In this document: positions 1-5,354 of the stretch, one piece after another
Layout: the number at the start of each line of letters is the position of its first letter
How positions within the stretch are numbered: the stretch's first letter is position 1
Assembly (NCBI GenBank): GCA_024643705.1
Contig: JAHEML010000323.1
Coordinates: 1 to 5,354 of the forward strand
Length of the DNA stretch: 5,354 bases
Direction of reading: 5' to 3'
Source of the DNA: Caldilineaceae bacterium
GTDB lineage: Bacteria; Chloroflexota; Anaerolineae; Caldilineales; Caldilineaceae
Made by a program: the position numbers and the translations under genes
The notes under the pieces: model-generated
Seen by the model: the letters and a program-made list of their open reading frames with translations, nothing else
The model's database searches: none
What the model was told of the DNA's origin: nothing

Positions 1-513
1 GGGCTGGATATCCCGGAACTCTCTCACGTTTTCCAATACGAGCCGCCGGAAGACCCAGAGAGTTACGTTCATCGGGCCGGGCGCACAGGGCGAGCAGGAG
101 CCACTGGCACGGCCATCACCCTGGCCAATGTGATGGAACGTTCCCTGGTAGAGCGCATTAGCAAACGCTACTCGATTCCGATTGAGGAACGGACACTGCC
201 CACGGAAGAGGAAGTAGCCGATGTGGTGGCCGAACGCTTGACTTCTCTGCTGGAAGCGCGCCTGCGCGATCGGGACAAATTGCAGACCGAGCGCAGCCGA
301 CGCTTTGCACCCCTTGCCAAAGCCCTGGCCGAAAATGCGGAAGAATCGGCCCTGATCACCATGCTGCTGGACGACGCCTACCAGCAGATGCTCCACGCAC
401 CCTTGGTTGATCCGGTGGATGCTCCTAAAGGCAATACGTCCAGCCGTGCTTCGTCCGATACGACATCATCCACAGAAGGGGGCGGGCGTCAGCGCCGCCG
501 CCGACGCCGTTAG
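1..513 (+). CDS. DEAD-box ATP-dependent RNA helicase, C-terminal fragment (5' end outside window)
   Basis: The frame is open from base 1 to TAG at 511-513, giving the last 170 residues of a superfamily 2 RNA helicase. Residues 1-5 are GLDIP, the end of motif V (usually ARGLDIP). Residues 24-33 are HRAGRTGRAG, which is motif VI with the arginine fingers; the family usually has HRIGRTGR. The linker FQYEPPEDPESYV between them is the standard strand-helix of the second RecA-like domain. In the family this domain helps couple ATP hydrolysis to unwinding of short RNA duplexes in the cytoplasm (ribosome assembly, mRNA turnover). Residues about 55-125 are charged and probably helical. They are followed by a Ser/Thr-rich linker and a tail ending QRRRRRR, a likely non-specific RNA-binding extension as in DeaD/CshA/RhlE-type proteins. 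The ATG at 130 is internal and not the start. The ATPase half, with the Walker A and DEAD motifs, lies upstream of the window, so the subfamily cannot be fixed. Confidence 0.95.
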   Translation, partial: GLDIPELSHVFQYEPPEDPESYVHRAGRTGRAGATGTAITLANVMERSLVERISKRYSIPIEERTLPTEEEVADVVAERLTSLLEARLRDRDKLQTERSRRFAPLAKALAENAEESALITMLLDDAYQQMLHAPLVDPVDAPKGNTSSRASSDTTSSTEGGGRQRRRRRR

Positions 514-825
514 GCCACGGCAATCATTGCCACCAACTTCCCTTGGTTTTGACCACACTAACCTGAAAACAGAACGCGGATGACCCTGCTTGGGCGGATT
601 GCCGCGGATAAGGTCAGCTTCATTCGGCGTTGCCCCGGACGTCGGTATGAAGGGCCGCAGGTCAAGCTCTCTTGGTATGGCGGCTGCACTCGTTGCATGG
701 AAGTCGTGTCAGATTCGGTTGTCTGGTATCACATCGGCAAGCCACCTATGTCCATCCTTGTGAGTCAACTACTTACTTACACTTTTTTCATGAAATTCGA
801 GACCACCTTTGTTCGTTGTGCAGCT
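514..825. other. Intergenic stretch without a convincing gene
   Basis: The only reading frame of any length is an 84-codon frame at 580-834 on the + strand. It has no good Shine-Dalgarno sequence, its stop codon falls inside the hairpin at 831-860, and its product resembles no family I recognise (odd Cys/Trp content, no hydrophobic or repeat pattern). I treat it as chance. If the terminator at 901-940 is the one used, this stretch would be the 3' untranslated region of the helicase mRNA. Confidence 0.5.
519..550 (+). terminator. Two weak stem-loops just after the helicase stop
   Basis: Two short hairpins follow the stop codon. The first is GGCAA-TCA-TTGCC (519-531). The second is ACCAA-CTTCCC-TTGGT (532-547) followed by TTTT (547-550). 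The 5-bp stems and short T run make this a poor intrinsic terminator. It may be a transcript 3' end or nothing; the stronger candidate for the helicase transcript is at 901-940. Confidence 0.2.
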
Positions 826-860
826 AAAAACTGACCTGTAAAAAATATTTTACAGGTCAG
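826..860 (-). terminator. Perfect 13-bp stem-loop, candidate leftward intrinsic terminator
   Basis: Bases 831-843 (CTGACCTGTAAAA) are an exact reverse complement of 848-860, with a 4-base loop AATA. On the + strand the stem is preceded by AAAAA (826-830) and has no T run after it. Read on the - strand it is followed at once by TTTTTAGC. That is the layout of a rho-independent terminator for leftward transcription. No intact leftward gene lies to its right within the window, so it may be an orphan. It could also act in both directions, since the inner part of the stem is itself A/T-rich. Confidence 0.6.
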
Positions 861-900
861 TAATTGCGTTGGTGAGATTCATAAATAATCCAATCACAAT

Positions 901-940
901 AACAGGCCGAGCGCAACTGCGCTCGGCCTGTTTGTCTTTG
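901..940 (+). terminator. Strong rightward rho-independent terminator
   Basis: Bases 901-914 (AACAGGCCGAGCGC) pair perfectly with 919-932 around the 4-base loop AACT, giving a 14-bp GC-rich stem. The T-rich tail TTTGTCTTT (931-939) follows directly. This is the clearest intrinsic terminator in the window and is oriented to stop transcription coming from the helicase side. It lies about 390 bases past the helicase stop, so either the helicase mRNA has a long 3' untranslated region or a gene that used to lie between has been lost. Confidence 0.8.
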
Positions 941-1480
941 AAAGGGATCCACTCTCTTGTCCAAGGAGCGGCACCGCCCGGCGCGACAGGCTCTCTTGCT
1001 CTCGTCTTCTGGTATTAGCTGACCAAGGACTATGTGTCTTCGTTTTCCAAAATGCCCAGCCTCACTCGGCCTTTTTGTCTTTTCAATAGCCGCAACCATT
1101 TCGTTAGCGAGTTTCTGTCACCCACCTCAAGTCTCTAGGAGTTAGGTGTCATTGACATGCTCTCCATGCGCTCTTATATTTTTCCTGTCAAGTATGTGGC
1201 CCACAAAGCCCTGGCACTCTTTCCAAACTCGCGTTGGCTGCGCTCAACCTAGTTGTCGAATGGTATGGATTGCGCTCCGACGAGACAGGCTTGTTAACCC
1301 AGATGGCTCACTTTTCGTCGATCACCTGGATCACTTTTGTGCCTTGATAAACACAGCCACATGAATGATGGATGGCCTTGCTTCTGTATCCAGGTATGCT
1401 CGCGATACCGAAGCAACTGGCATCGGGTTTGGCAATAATCTCAAGAATTTCGTCATGCAACTACTGCTTTTGTCTGCTTG
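941..1480. other. AT-richer gap with no recognisable gene; one broken frame
   Basis: Neither strand gives a protein I recognise. The best candidate is a + strand frame from a GTG at 1146, with AGGAG at 1137-1141 as a possible but very close ribosome site. It runs 72 codons to TGA at 1362-1364, then stays open in the same frame for 58 more codons to TAG at 1539-1541. The combined conceptual product would be about 131 residues. It has no hallmark motif, so it may be a decayed gene or chance. A leftward 80-codon frame over 857-1099 runs through both hairpins and is not credible. Confidence 0.45.
1065..1083 (+). repeat. Degenerate half-copy of the terminator right arm and T tail
   Basis: CTCGGCCTTTTTGTCTTTT at 1065-1083 matches 922-940 at 17 of 19 positions, in the same orientation and 143 bp away. 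The left arm of the hairpin is not present upstream of it, so it cannot fold like the original. It looks like the relic of a second terminator or of a local duplication. Confidence 0.4.
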
Positions 1481-1506
1481 TCGCACATCCAACATTCTAC
1501 AAAGAA
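1481..1506 (+). repeat. Copy 1 of a diverged direct repeat (partner at 2002-2027)
   Basis: TCGCACATCCAACATTCTAC followed by AAAGAA aligns with 2002-2027 at 22 of 26 positions, same orientation, 521 bp apart. Weaker similarity extends for perhaps 15-20 bases on each side (for example GCTTTTGTCTG upstream and CTTTTCC downstream). It is not part of any gene I can support. It could be a dispersed intergenic repeat of this genome or the edges of an old insertion. Confidence 0.55.
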
Positions 1507-2001
1507 ATGGCTTTTCCTATTGGTGTAATAACCTAATATAGGTCGTTATGTTTCTATTATTTAGTGGTACAATGGTACTATGCTCTTCGGGGGTGAGTTG
1601 GGGAGTATTTAAGGGGAAATGGGTTGTCCTGGTGGGAAGTGCTGATTGAGTAGCCGACAGAATTTGAATGATTCCGCGTCTTCTGCGAATGTCCAAATCG
1701 AGTGACGGGCACTTGCCGCAAACTTCTTTGACCTTGAACTAGGGACAGCGAACCGAAAGAGCCGTAGGGTTGGGCATAGAGTCGGAGTAGCTGCTCCATT
1801 ACACACCAAAGTTGTGATTTTGGCTCACACTTCTCGTGTGATTTTAATCGGTCATCCCGATTGGGGATGTGTTTGTTAGGCAGCGCAAACCCGTTTTCGT
1901 GTGCTTGTCCTATTGGCTGTCTCCCTTTATTGGCCTGTGATTCCAACTCTTAAGGGTCTGCTTTGTTGCGGTTTATGTTGTTTTTGCATTCTGTCAGTTT
2001 A
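1507..2001. other. Gap between the direct repeats, no convincing gene
   Basis: The longest frame is leftward, 1578-1946 (122 codons), and would have to start at a TTG without a proper ribosome site. Its product is rich in His, Gln, Ser and Pro and resembles nothing I know. A short part (MEQLLRLYAQPY) faintly recalls the motif before the second catalytic Asp of IS630-type transposases, but no following DE or D residues are there. Small features near 1531-1578 are the near-palindrome ACCTAATATAGGT (1531-1543) and TGGTAC repeated at 1565-1570 and 1573-1578. TACAAT (1568-1573) looks like a -10 box but lacks a good -35. Confidence 0.45.
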
Positions 2002-2027
2002 TCGCACGACCAACATTTTGCAAAGAA
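2002..2027 (+). repeat. Copy 2 of a diverged direct repeat (partner at 1481-1506)
   Basis: TCGCACGACCAACATTTTGC followed by AAAGAA is the second copy. Within it TTGCAAAG (2018-2025) is the exact reverse complement of CTTTGCAA at 2065-2072. The latter belongs to a small hairpin, AAATTGC-TTT-GCAATTT (2059-2075). These nested inverted repeats suggest a short palindromic intergenic element around 2002-2075, although copy 1 does not show an equally clear hairpin. Confidence 0.5.
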
Positions 2028-2227
2028 CTTAGTTTCCGATGTGCTTAATCTGATGGCGAAATTGCTTTGCAATTTGTTGATTTTGGATAAGGTTCAAAAA
2101 AACTGTTGAAAAACAAGCGCGATCAAATCAGATCCACGTTGGCCGGCCCCCCTGTCCAGAAGTCTGCCGCGGTTTCCCGCAGCTTTTGCCGTCGGATGGA
2201 GGATCCAAATGTATTTTACACAGTCAT
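2028..2227. other. Intergenic stretch with a GC-rich island, no gene
   Basis: Most of this stretch is AT-rich, but 2138-2212 is abruptly GC-rich, as if derived from different DNA. A 66-codon + frame at 2106-2306 runs through this island and through the repeats at 2228-2282. It has no recognisable product or ribosome site, so I do not call it a gene. Confidence 0.4.
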
Positions 2228-2282
2228 CGTGTCATCTGGCGACCCTAGCGTGTCATCTGGTGGGTTCCAACGTGCTATTTGG
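2228..2282 (+). repeat. Three-unit 21-22 bp repeat resembling a transposon end (IS21/Mu/Tn7-like)
   Basis: CGTGTCATCTGG occurs at 2228-2239 and again at 2249-2260. A diverged third copy, CGTGCTATTTGG, is at 2271-2282. Unit starts are 21 and 22 bp apart, about two helical turns. Elements of the IS21 family, and other elements moved by Mu/TnsB-like transposases, carry several such spaced binding sites inside each end, and their tips begin with TG. Here the tip would be TGTCATCTGG at 2230, with the element extending rightward. No istA/istB-like coding sequence and no inverted partner (CCAGATGACA) is visible in the window, so this would be a solitary remnant. The assignment to a family is inference. 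Confidence 0.45.
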
Positions 2283-2445
2283 AGGGATTTTGCTTCGATT
2301 TTGTAATCCGACTCAATCTTGTGAGTAATCCAGGCAAAATGAGATACTGTTGACGATTTAGCATAGCCAAACAAGAATGCTGGCAAAGTGAATTGAAACT
2401 AAGTTATTCCAAAAAAGTCTTTGGACGCAAATAAACGCTGATTAC
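2283..2445. other. AT-rich stretch upstream of the surface-protein leader
   Basis: I see no reading frame of note on either strand and no strong inverted repeat. TTGACG at 2350-2355 looks like a -35 box but has no matching -10 at the right distance. Confidence 0.4.
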
Positions 2446-2466
2446 ACCTGTATAACCTGTATAAAT
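2438..2466 (+). promoter_or_regulatory. Possible promoter with a 9-bp tandem repeat
   Basis: ACCTGTATA is repeated exactly in tandem (2446-2454, 2455-2463), ending in TATAAAT (2460-2466). TATAAA at 2460-2465 is a fair -10 box. The best -35 partner is CTGATT at 2438-2443 with a 16-base spacer, which is weak. A start near 2472 would put the first transcribed bases at the left arm of the leader stem described next, which gives slight support. The tandem repeat could instead be a regulator binding site. Confidence 0.3.
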
Positions 2467-2471
2467 AGTAT

Positions 2472-2576
2472 TTGAGGCGACGATTTTGCGTTGTTTGGGG
2501 CAATGCTGGCAGCAATTTTACGCTGCATCACTTGAAATCGCCTCAACATTGGTGAAGTACCGAGGCGGTTTGACCG
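2472..2576 (+). promoter_or_regulatory. Structured 5' leader of the surface-protein gene, with alternative pairings
   Basis: TTGAGGCGA (2472-2480) is the exact reverse complement of TCGCCTCAA (2538-2546), a 9-bp long-range stem enclosing 57 bases. The same downstream segment can instead pair as CGCCTC (2539-2544) with GAGGCG (2562-2567). The two stems exclude each other. A small hairpin, CGGT-TTG-ACCG (2566-2576), follows. This resembles the geometry of a leader that switches folds, but it matches no riboswitch class I know. It could also be DNA-level protein binding sites. Confidence 0.3.
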
Positions 2577-2594
2577 AAAAAGCCCCTTTGACCG
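2569..2594 (+). repeat. Direct repeat TTTGACCG, possible operator half-sites or -35 elements
   Basis: TTTGACCG occurs at 2569-2576 and 2587-2594, 18 bp apart and so nearly on the same helix face. TTGACC within each copy also resembles a -35 box. The only element about 17 bases after the second copy is TTCTAA (2611-2616), a poor -10. A second promoter close to the gene is therefore possible but weak. Confidence 0.25.
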
Positions 2595-2641
2595 TCTAAA
2601 TTTCGTTTTGTTCTAAGAAATAATTGAAAGCCCTGTACTCT

Positions 2642-2648
2642 AAAGGAG
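2642..2648 (+). promoter_or_regulatory. Shine-Dalgarno sequence for the surface-protein gene
   Basis: AAAGGAG lies 9 bases before the ATG at 2658-2660. This is a strong ribosome site. It fixes the start of the gene together with the signal peptide that begins at this Met. Confidence 0.8.
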
Positions 2649-2657
2649 ACGTACGAA

Positions 2658-5354
2658 ATGTATCGCCCAAAACTCCAATCTCTCAGTAACCGGCAGCGGA
2701 CGATTCATCTGGCGACGCTGATCGCGTTGTTGATGAGCCTCTTCCCCAGCTTTGTACCGGGCATGGAAACCCCCACGGCCAGCGCCCACAACCTGGACTC
2801 GCGCATGGTCTCCATGTATTTCGACCCGGCCACCCAGGCACTGGTCGATAGCCGTGTGAACGGCAGCGGCAATCCATTGCTGCTTAATAACGATACATTG
2901 GGCTTGATTTTGAAAGTTGTACCATCGGATGGAACCAACACCGGTGTGGGCGCGTATGTTGACTTTTACGTGCCCAACGGTGTCACTATTTTAGATGCGG
3001 CCTATGTGCAACCCAATGGCAGCGGTGGCTACAATGAAGTGCCCATGAAAGGCCAGGCCCTGATGCCCGATGTGGGCGCAGGCGGCGACCCAGCCATCAG
3101 CCTGGTGGGCATCAACCGGGGACCGAACATCCTGGGGCAAAGCAGCCCCCTGGTCACAGCCGGCAACACCAATCTGGGCACCCTGCCCGGCATCTACGGC
3201 GACATCGGTATCTTCTACGCCACGATTCCTGAGACAGCCTATGGCAGCTACAGCGGCGGCACCATCAAAAATAACAGCGGTGACACCACCGGCTGGCGCA
3301 CGAGCTTTGGCACGCCCCTCAACGAATGGGACGCCTGGCAGATGGCCGCGTACGGTATTGCCGGCACCACCAATCCGGCTTATCCCTCCTCGCCTATTAT
3401 CGACAGCAACGGCCGCGGCAACACAGGCTGGGGTCTGGCCAACGGTGTGGCAGGCCCCCAGAGTGGATATGCCTGGTCTTTTGACAAAGACATTTGGGAT
3501 GCAGCCAGTGGAACTCCAACGCAGAAGGCCGATGCCGCGCTTGTCACCGGCCCCTGGAAACGTATCCAATACCCCGGCAGCCAGATTTCAAACGATCCCC
3601 CCGGTGGCACCAGCGGCACACCCCACGCGGGTGGAGCCGACGGCAGTACTGTGGGCTACAATCTCAACCCGGGCAATCCCCTGACTTCCACCACTTCCCA
3701 GACAGACAGCACCAGCCCCAAGGCCATTCGTTGGAGCCTGGGCCAAACCACGCTGAATGTTCCCGAATATGTGTGGGTGCAATTTCGCGTAGACAGCACT
3801 GCGGCCATCCTCAACCCCAGTGGTTGCCCCGTTTTCAAGGGAGACAGTTTTGGCGGTGACGCCGGCGGCGACAGCGGTGGCAAGGATCACCTGTGGCGCT
3901 ACTACGACCCCAACGAAATCACCTGGGACGCCTGTCTGATCCTGAGCAAGCCCGCCAACAAAGCGGTTGTGAAGGTGGGAGACAACTTCCAATATAATGT
4001 GAATGTGATAAACTCTGGCGCGCAAAACCTGACCAACGTGGTGGTGACCGATCTGCTGCCCGCGGGTGTCAATTTTGTGAGCAGCGTCCCTGCCCAAAGC
4101 AGCGGCCCCAATCCCCTGGTTTGGAATGTGGGCAACCTGAATGTGGGCCAGAAATTTTCCGCGGTGGTGACCGTCAATGCCAAGAGTACGGGTCTGTTGG
4201 AAAACAAGCTAACAGTCACCAGCAATCAACTGCCGCCTAAGACCGCCTTTGAAGTGACACCATCTGGCAATATCGTCTATCTGTCCCAAAACAAGACGGC
4301 CAACCCTACATCAATCGCGCCGGGGGGCAGTACCCAATATACGATCCAGATCGACAACATCGGAACAGCAGCTACAGCCAGCCCGATGAAGATCGACGAA
4401 CTGTTGCCCACGGGCTTCAGCTACACCAGCCTGAACAGTGTGACAGTCAACGGGGCCAGCCTGACCGGTTCGACAACGGTCAATAGCAGTGATCCGAACA
4501 AGCCCATCTTCACCGTGCCCACAGCCATCAACGCCGGGCAGTCTTTGGTGTTGAAGTTCACCGCCACCGCGGCGGCGGGGCTGGCCTCGGGCAGCTACTG
4601 CAACAGCTTTACCAGCACCCAGAATAGCACGCCCCTAACCACCGGCTCGTTGGCCTGTGTGACAGTGGGCGGCGGGCGCATCGGCGACACCGTCTTCCGG
4701 GATTGGAACAACAACGGCGTGCAGGATGCGGGCGAAGAGGGCATTCCCGGCGTCACTGTCAATCTGAGCGGCACATCGTCCGGCTCGACTGTGACCGACG
4801 CCAACGGCAACTATCTCTTCACTGGCCTGACCGCGGGCACCTACAATGTGACACTATCGGGTGTCCCCGCTGGCTACACTGCCACCGGACCGTCCGTCAG
4901 CCCGGCCACTGGAATCACACTGGCGACGAATGAACAGAAGCTGAATGTGGACTTTGGCTACAAGCCTGGCGGCACAGGCAGCATCGGCGATCTGGTTTTC
5001 AAGGATAATAACAACGACGGCACTCTCAACGGTGCGGACGCGGGCATCCCCAATATCACCGTCTGGCTCTACGAAGACACCAATAACAACGGGGCCATCG
5101 ACATCGGCGACCTGAAGGTGATGACCACCACCACCAACGGCAGCGGTATCTACGCTTTTACCGGTCTGGCAACGGGTCTGAGCTATATTGTGGATGTGGA
5201 CGAGAGTGACCCGGACCTGGGCACGTTCTTCTCCCCCAATGCCTTTACCAACAGCACGCCAGCGCTCCAACCCGTGCCCAGCCTGAGCGGCGCCTATCTG
5301 AACGCGGATTTTGGCTACTTCCCCAACCTGCCCAACTCGATTGGGGATCAGGTC
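2658..5354 (+). CDS. Large secreted surface protein: signal peptide, unassigned N-terminal region, 2 DUF11 domains, SdrD B-like repeats (3' end outside window)
   Basis: The frame is open for 899 codons from ATG 2658 to the window edge, with no frameshift. Residues 1-43 form a signal peptide: positive Lys5/Arg12/Arg14, hydrophobic core about 16-34, and cleavage after Ala-Ser-Ala (41-43). Residues about 44-424 are rich in Gly, Asn, Ser, Thr and aromatics and match no domain I can name. A DUF11-type domain spans about 425-537 (NVINSG 449-454, TDLLPAG 464-470) and a second spans about 539-671 (IDELLPTG 579-586). SdrD B-like repeats follow at about 674-768 (IGDTVFRDWNNNG, closing DFGYK) and 775-887 (IGDLVFKDNNNDG, closing DFGYF). 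A third begins at 893 (NSIGDQV) and is cut off. In the families DUF11 and B-repeats are extracellular beta-sandwich stalks, the latter stiffened by calcium. Expected role: cell-surface adhesion or sheath protein; this is inference. The cysteines are Cys390, Cys426, Cys648 and Cys667, plausibly two disulfides. No anchor motif is seen; it would be at the missing C-terminus. Confidence 0.93.
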   Translation, partial: MYRPKLQSLSNRQRTIHLATLIALLMSLFPSFVPGMETPTASAHNLDSRMVSMYFDPATQALVDSRVNGSGNPLLLNNDTLGLILKVVPSDGTNTGVGAYVDFYVPNGVTILDAAYVQPNGSGGYNEVPMKGQALMPDVGAGGDPAISLVGINRGPNILGQSSPLVTAGNTNLGTLPGIYGDIGIFYATIPETAYGSYSGGTIKNNSGDTTGWRTSFGTPLNEWDAWQMAAYGIAGTTNPAYPSSPIIDSNGRGNTGWGLANGVAGPQSGYAWSFDKDIWDAASGTPTQKADAALVTGPWKRIQYPGSQISNDPPGGTSGTPHAGGADGSTVGYNLNPGNPLTSTTSQTDSTSPKAIRWSLGQTTLNVPEYVWVQFRVDSTAAILNPSGCPVFKGDSFGGDAGGDSGGKDHLWRYYDPNEITWDACLILSKPANKAVVKVGDNFQYNVNVINSGAQNLTNVVVTDLLPAGVNFVSSVPAQSSGPNPLVWNVGNLNVGQKFSAVVTVNAKSTGLLENKLTVTSNQLPPKTAFEVTPSGNIVYLSQNKTANPTSIAPGGSTQYTIQIDNIGTAATASPMKIDELLPTGFSYTSLNSVTVNGASLTGSTTVNSSDPNKPIFTVPTAINAGQSLVLKFTATAAAGLASGSYCNSFTSTQNSTPLTTGSLACVTVGGGRIGDTVFRDWNNNGVQDAGEEGIPGVTVNLSGTSSGSTVTDANGNYLFTGLTAGTYNVTLSGVPAGYTATGPSVSPATGITLATNEQKLNVDFGYKPGGTGSIGDLVFKDNNNDGTLNGADAGIPNITVWLYEDTNNNGAIDIGDLKVMTTTTNGSGIYAFTGLATGLSYIVDVDESDPDLGTFFSPNAFTNSTPALQPVPSLSGAYLNADFGYFPNLPNSIGDQV

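Noticed and set aside
580..834. 84-codon + strand frame after the helicase
   Set aside because: Poor ribosome site, stop codon inside a terminator-like hairpin, and no recognisable product.
857..1099. 80-codon leftward frame
   Set aside because: It runs through the strong hairpin at 901-932 and ends next to the one at 831-860; it is a by-product of these inverted repeats.
1578..1946. 122-codon leftward frame with a phrase slightly like an IS630 transposase
   Set aside because: The resemblance is about a dozen residues, the DDE residues are absent, the start would be TTG without a ribosome site, and composition is not protein-like.
2228..2282. CRISPR array
   Set aside because: The units are only 21-22 bp including the variable part, the third is diverged, and there is no repeat-spacer regularity or cas gene.
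2991..3569. 192-codon leftward frame, and similar long leftward frames at 3588-4097 and 4854-5270
   Set aside because: They lie antisense to the well-supported surface-protein gene and arise from its GC-rich codons. They show no domain, signal peptide or ribosome site.
3070..3684. 204-codon rightward frame in another phase of the surface-protein gene
   Set aside because: Its low-complexity Ala/Pro/Thr/Arg product is typical of an out-of-frame shadow, while the overlapping frame has a signal peptide and known domains.
3867..3881. GDSGG in the surface protein (residues 404-408), the signature around the catalytic serine of trypsin-like proteases
   Set aside because: It lies in a glycine/aspartate-rich run, is not followed by Pro, and no TAAHC-like histidine motif or matching aspartate is seen upstream. 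Composition explains it.

Overview
This window looks like chromosomal DNA of a free-living bacterium with moderately high GC genes. The nearest fit I can offer is a filamentous Chloroflexota-type organism. That rests on the style of the secreted DUF11/SdrD-B protein and of the helicase tail; it is an inference, because no rRNA or other marker gene is present. The two genes are GC-rich, while the roughly 2.1 kb between them is visibly more AT-rich and has no coding signal I trust.

Layout: (1) Positions 1-513 on the + strand hold the 3' end of a DEAD-box RNA helicase, with motif V, motif VI and an arginine-rich tail. (2) Positions 514-2657 are a long gene-poor stretch. It contains two strong stem-loops that read as interleaved terminators of opposite orientation (826-860 leftward, 901-940 rightward) and a degenerate half-copy of the second one (1065-1083). 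It also holds a diverged direct repeat pair 521 bp apart (1481-1506 and 2002-2027), a three-unit 21-22 bp repeat resembling a transposon end (2228-2282), and a foldable leader with a Shine-Dalgarno sequence in front of the second gene. (3) From 2658 to the window edge on the + strand is the first 899 codons of a large exported surface protein. Its order is signal peptide, about 380 residues I cannot assign to a named domain, two DUF11-type beta-sandwich domains, two SdrD B-like repeats with calcium-loop motifs, and the first residues of a third B-like repeat.

The two genes have no visible functional link. The helicase acts on cytoplasmic RNA and is followed by its own candidate terminator. 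The surface protein appears to be a separate transcription unit with its own leader. The gap looks like a decayed insertion hotspot rather than a hidden gene cluster. I found no CRISPR array, tRNA, rRNA, toxin-antitoxin pair or recognisable defence system. The parts most worth following up are the unassigned N-terminal region of the surface protein, its leader, and the orphan transposon-end-like repeats.
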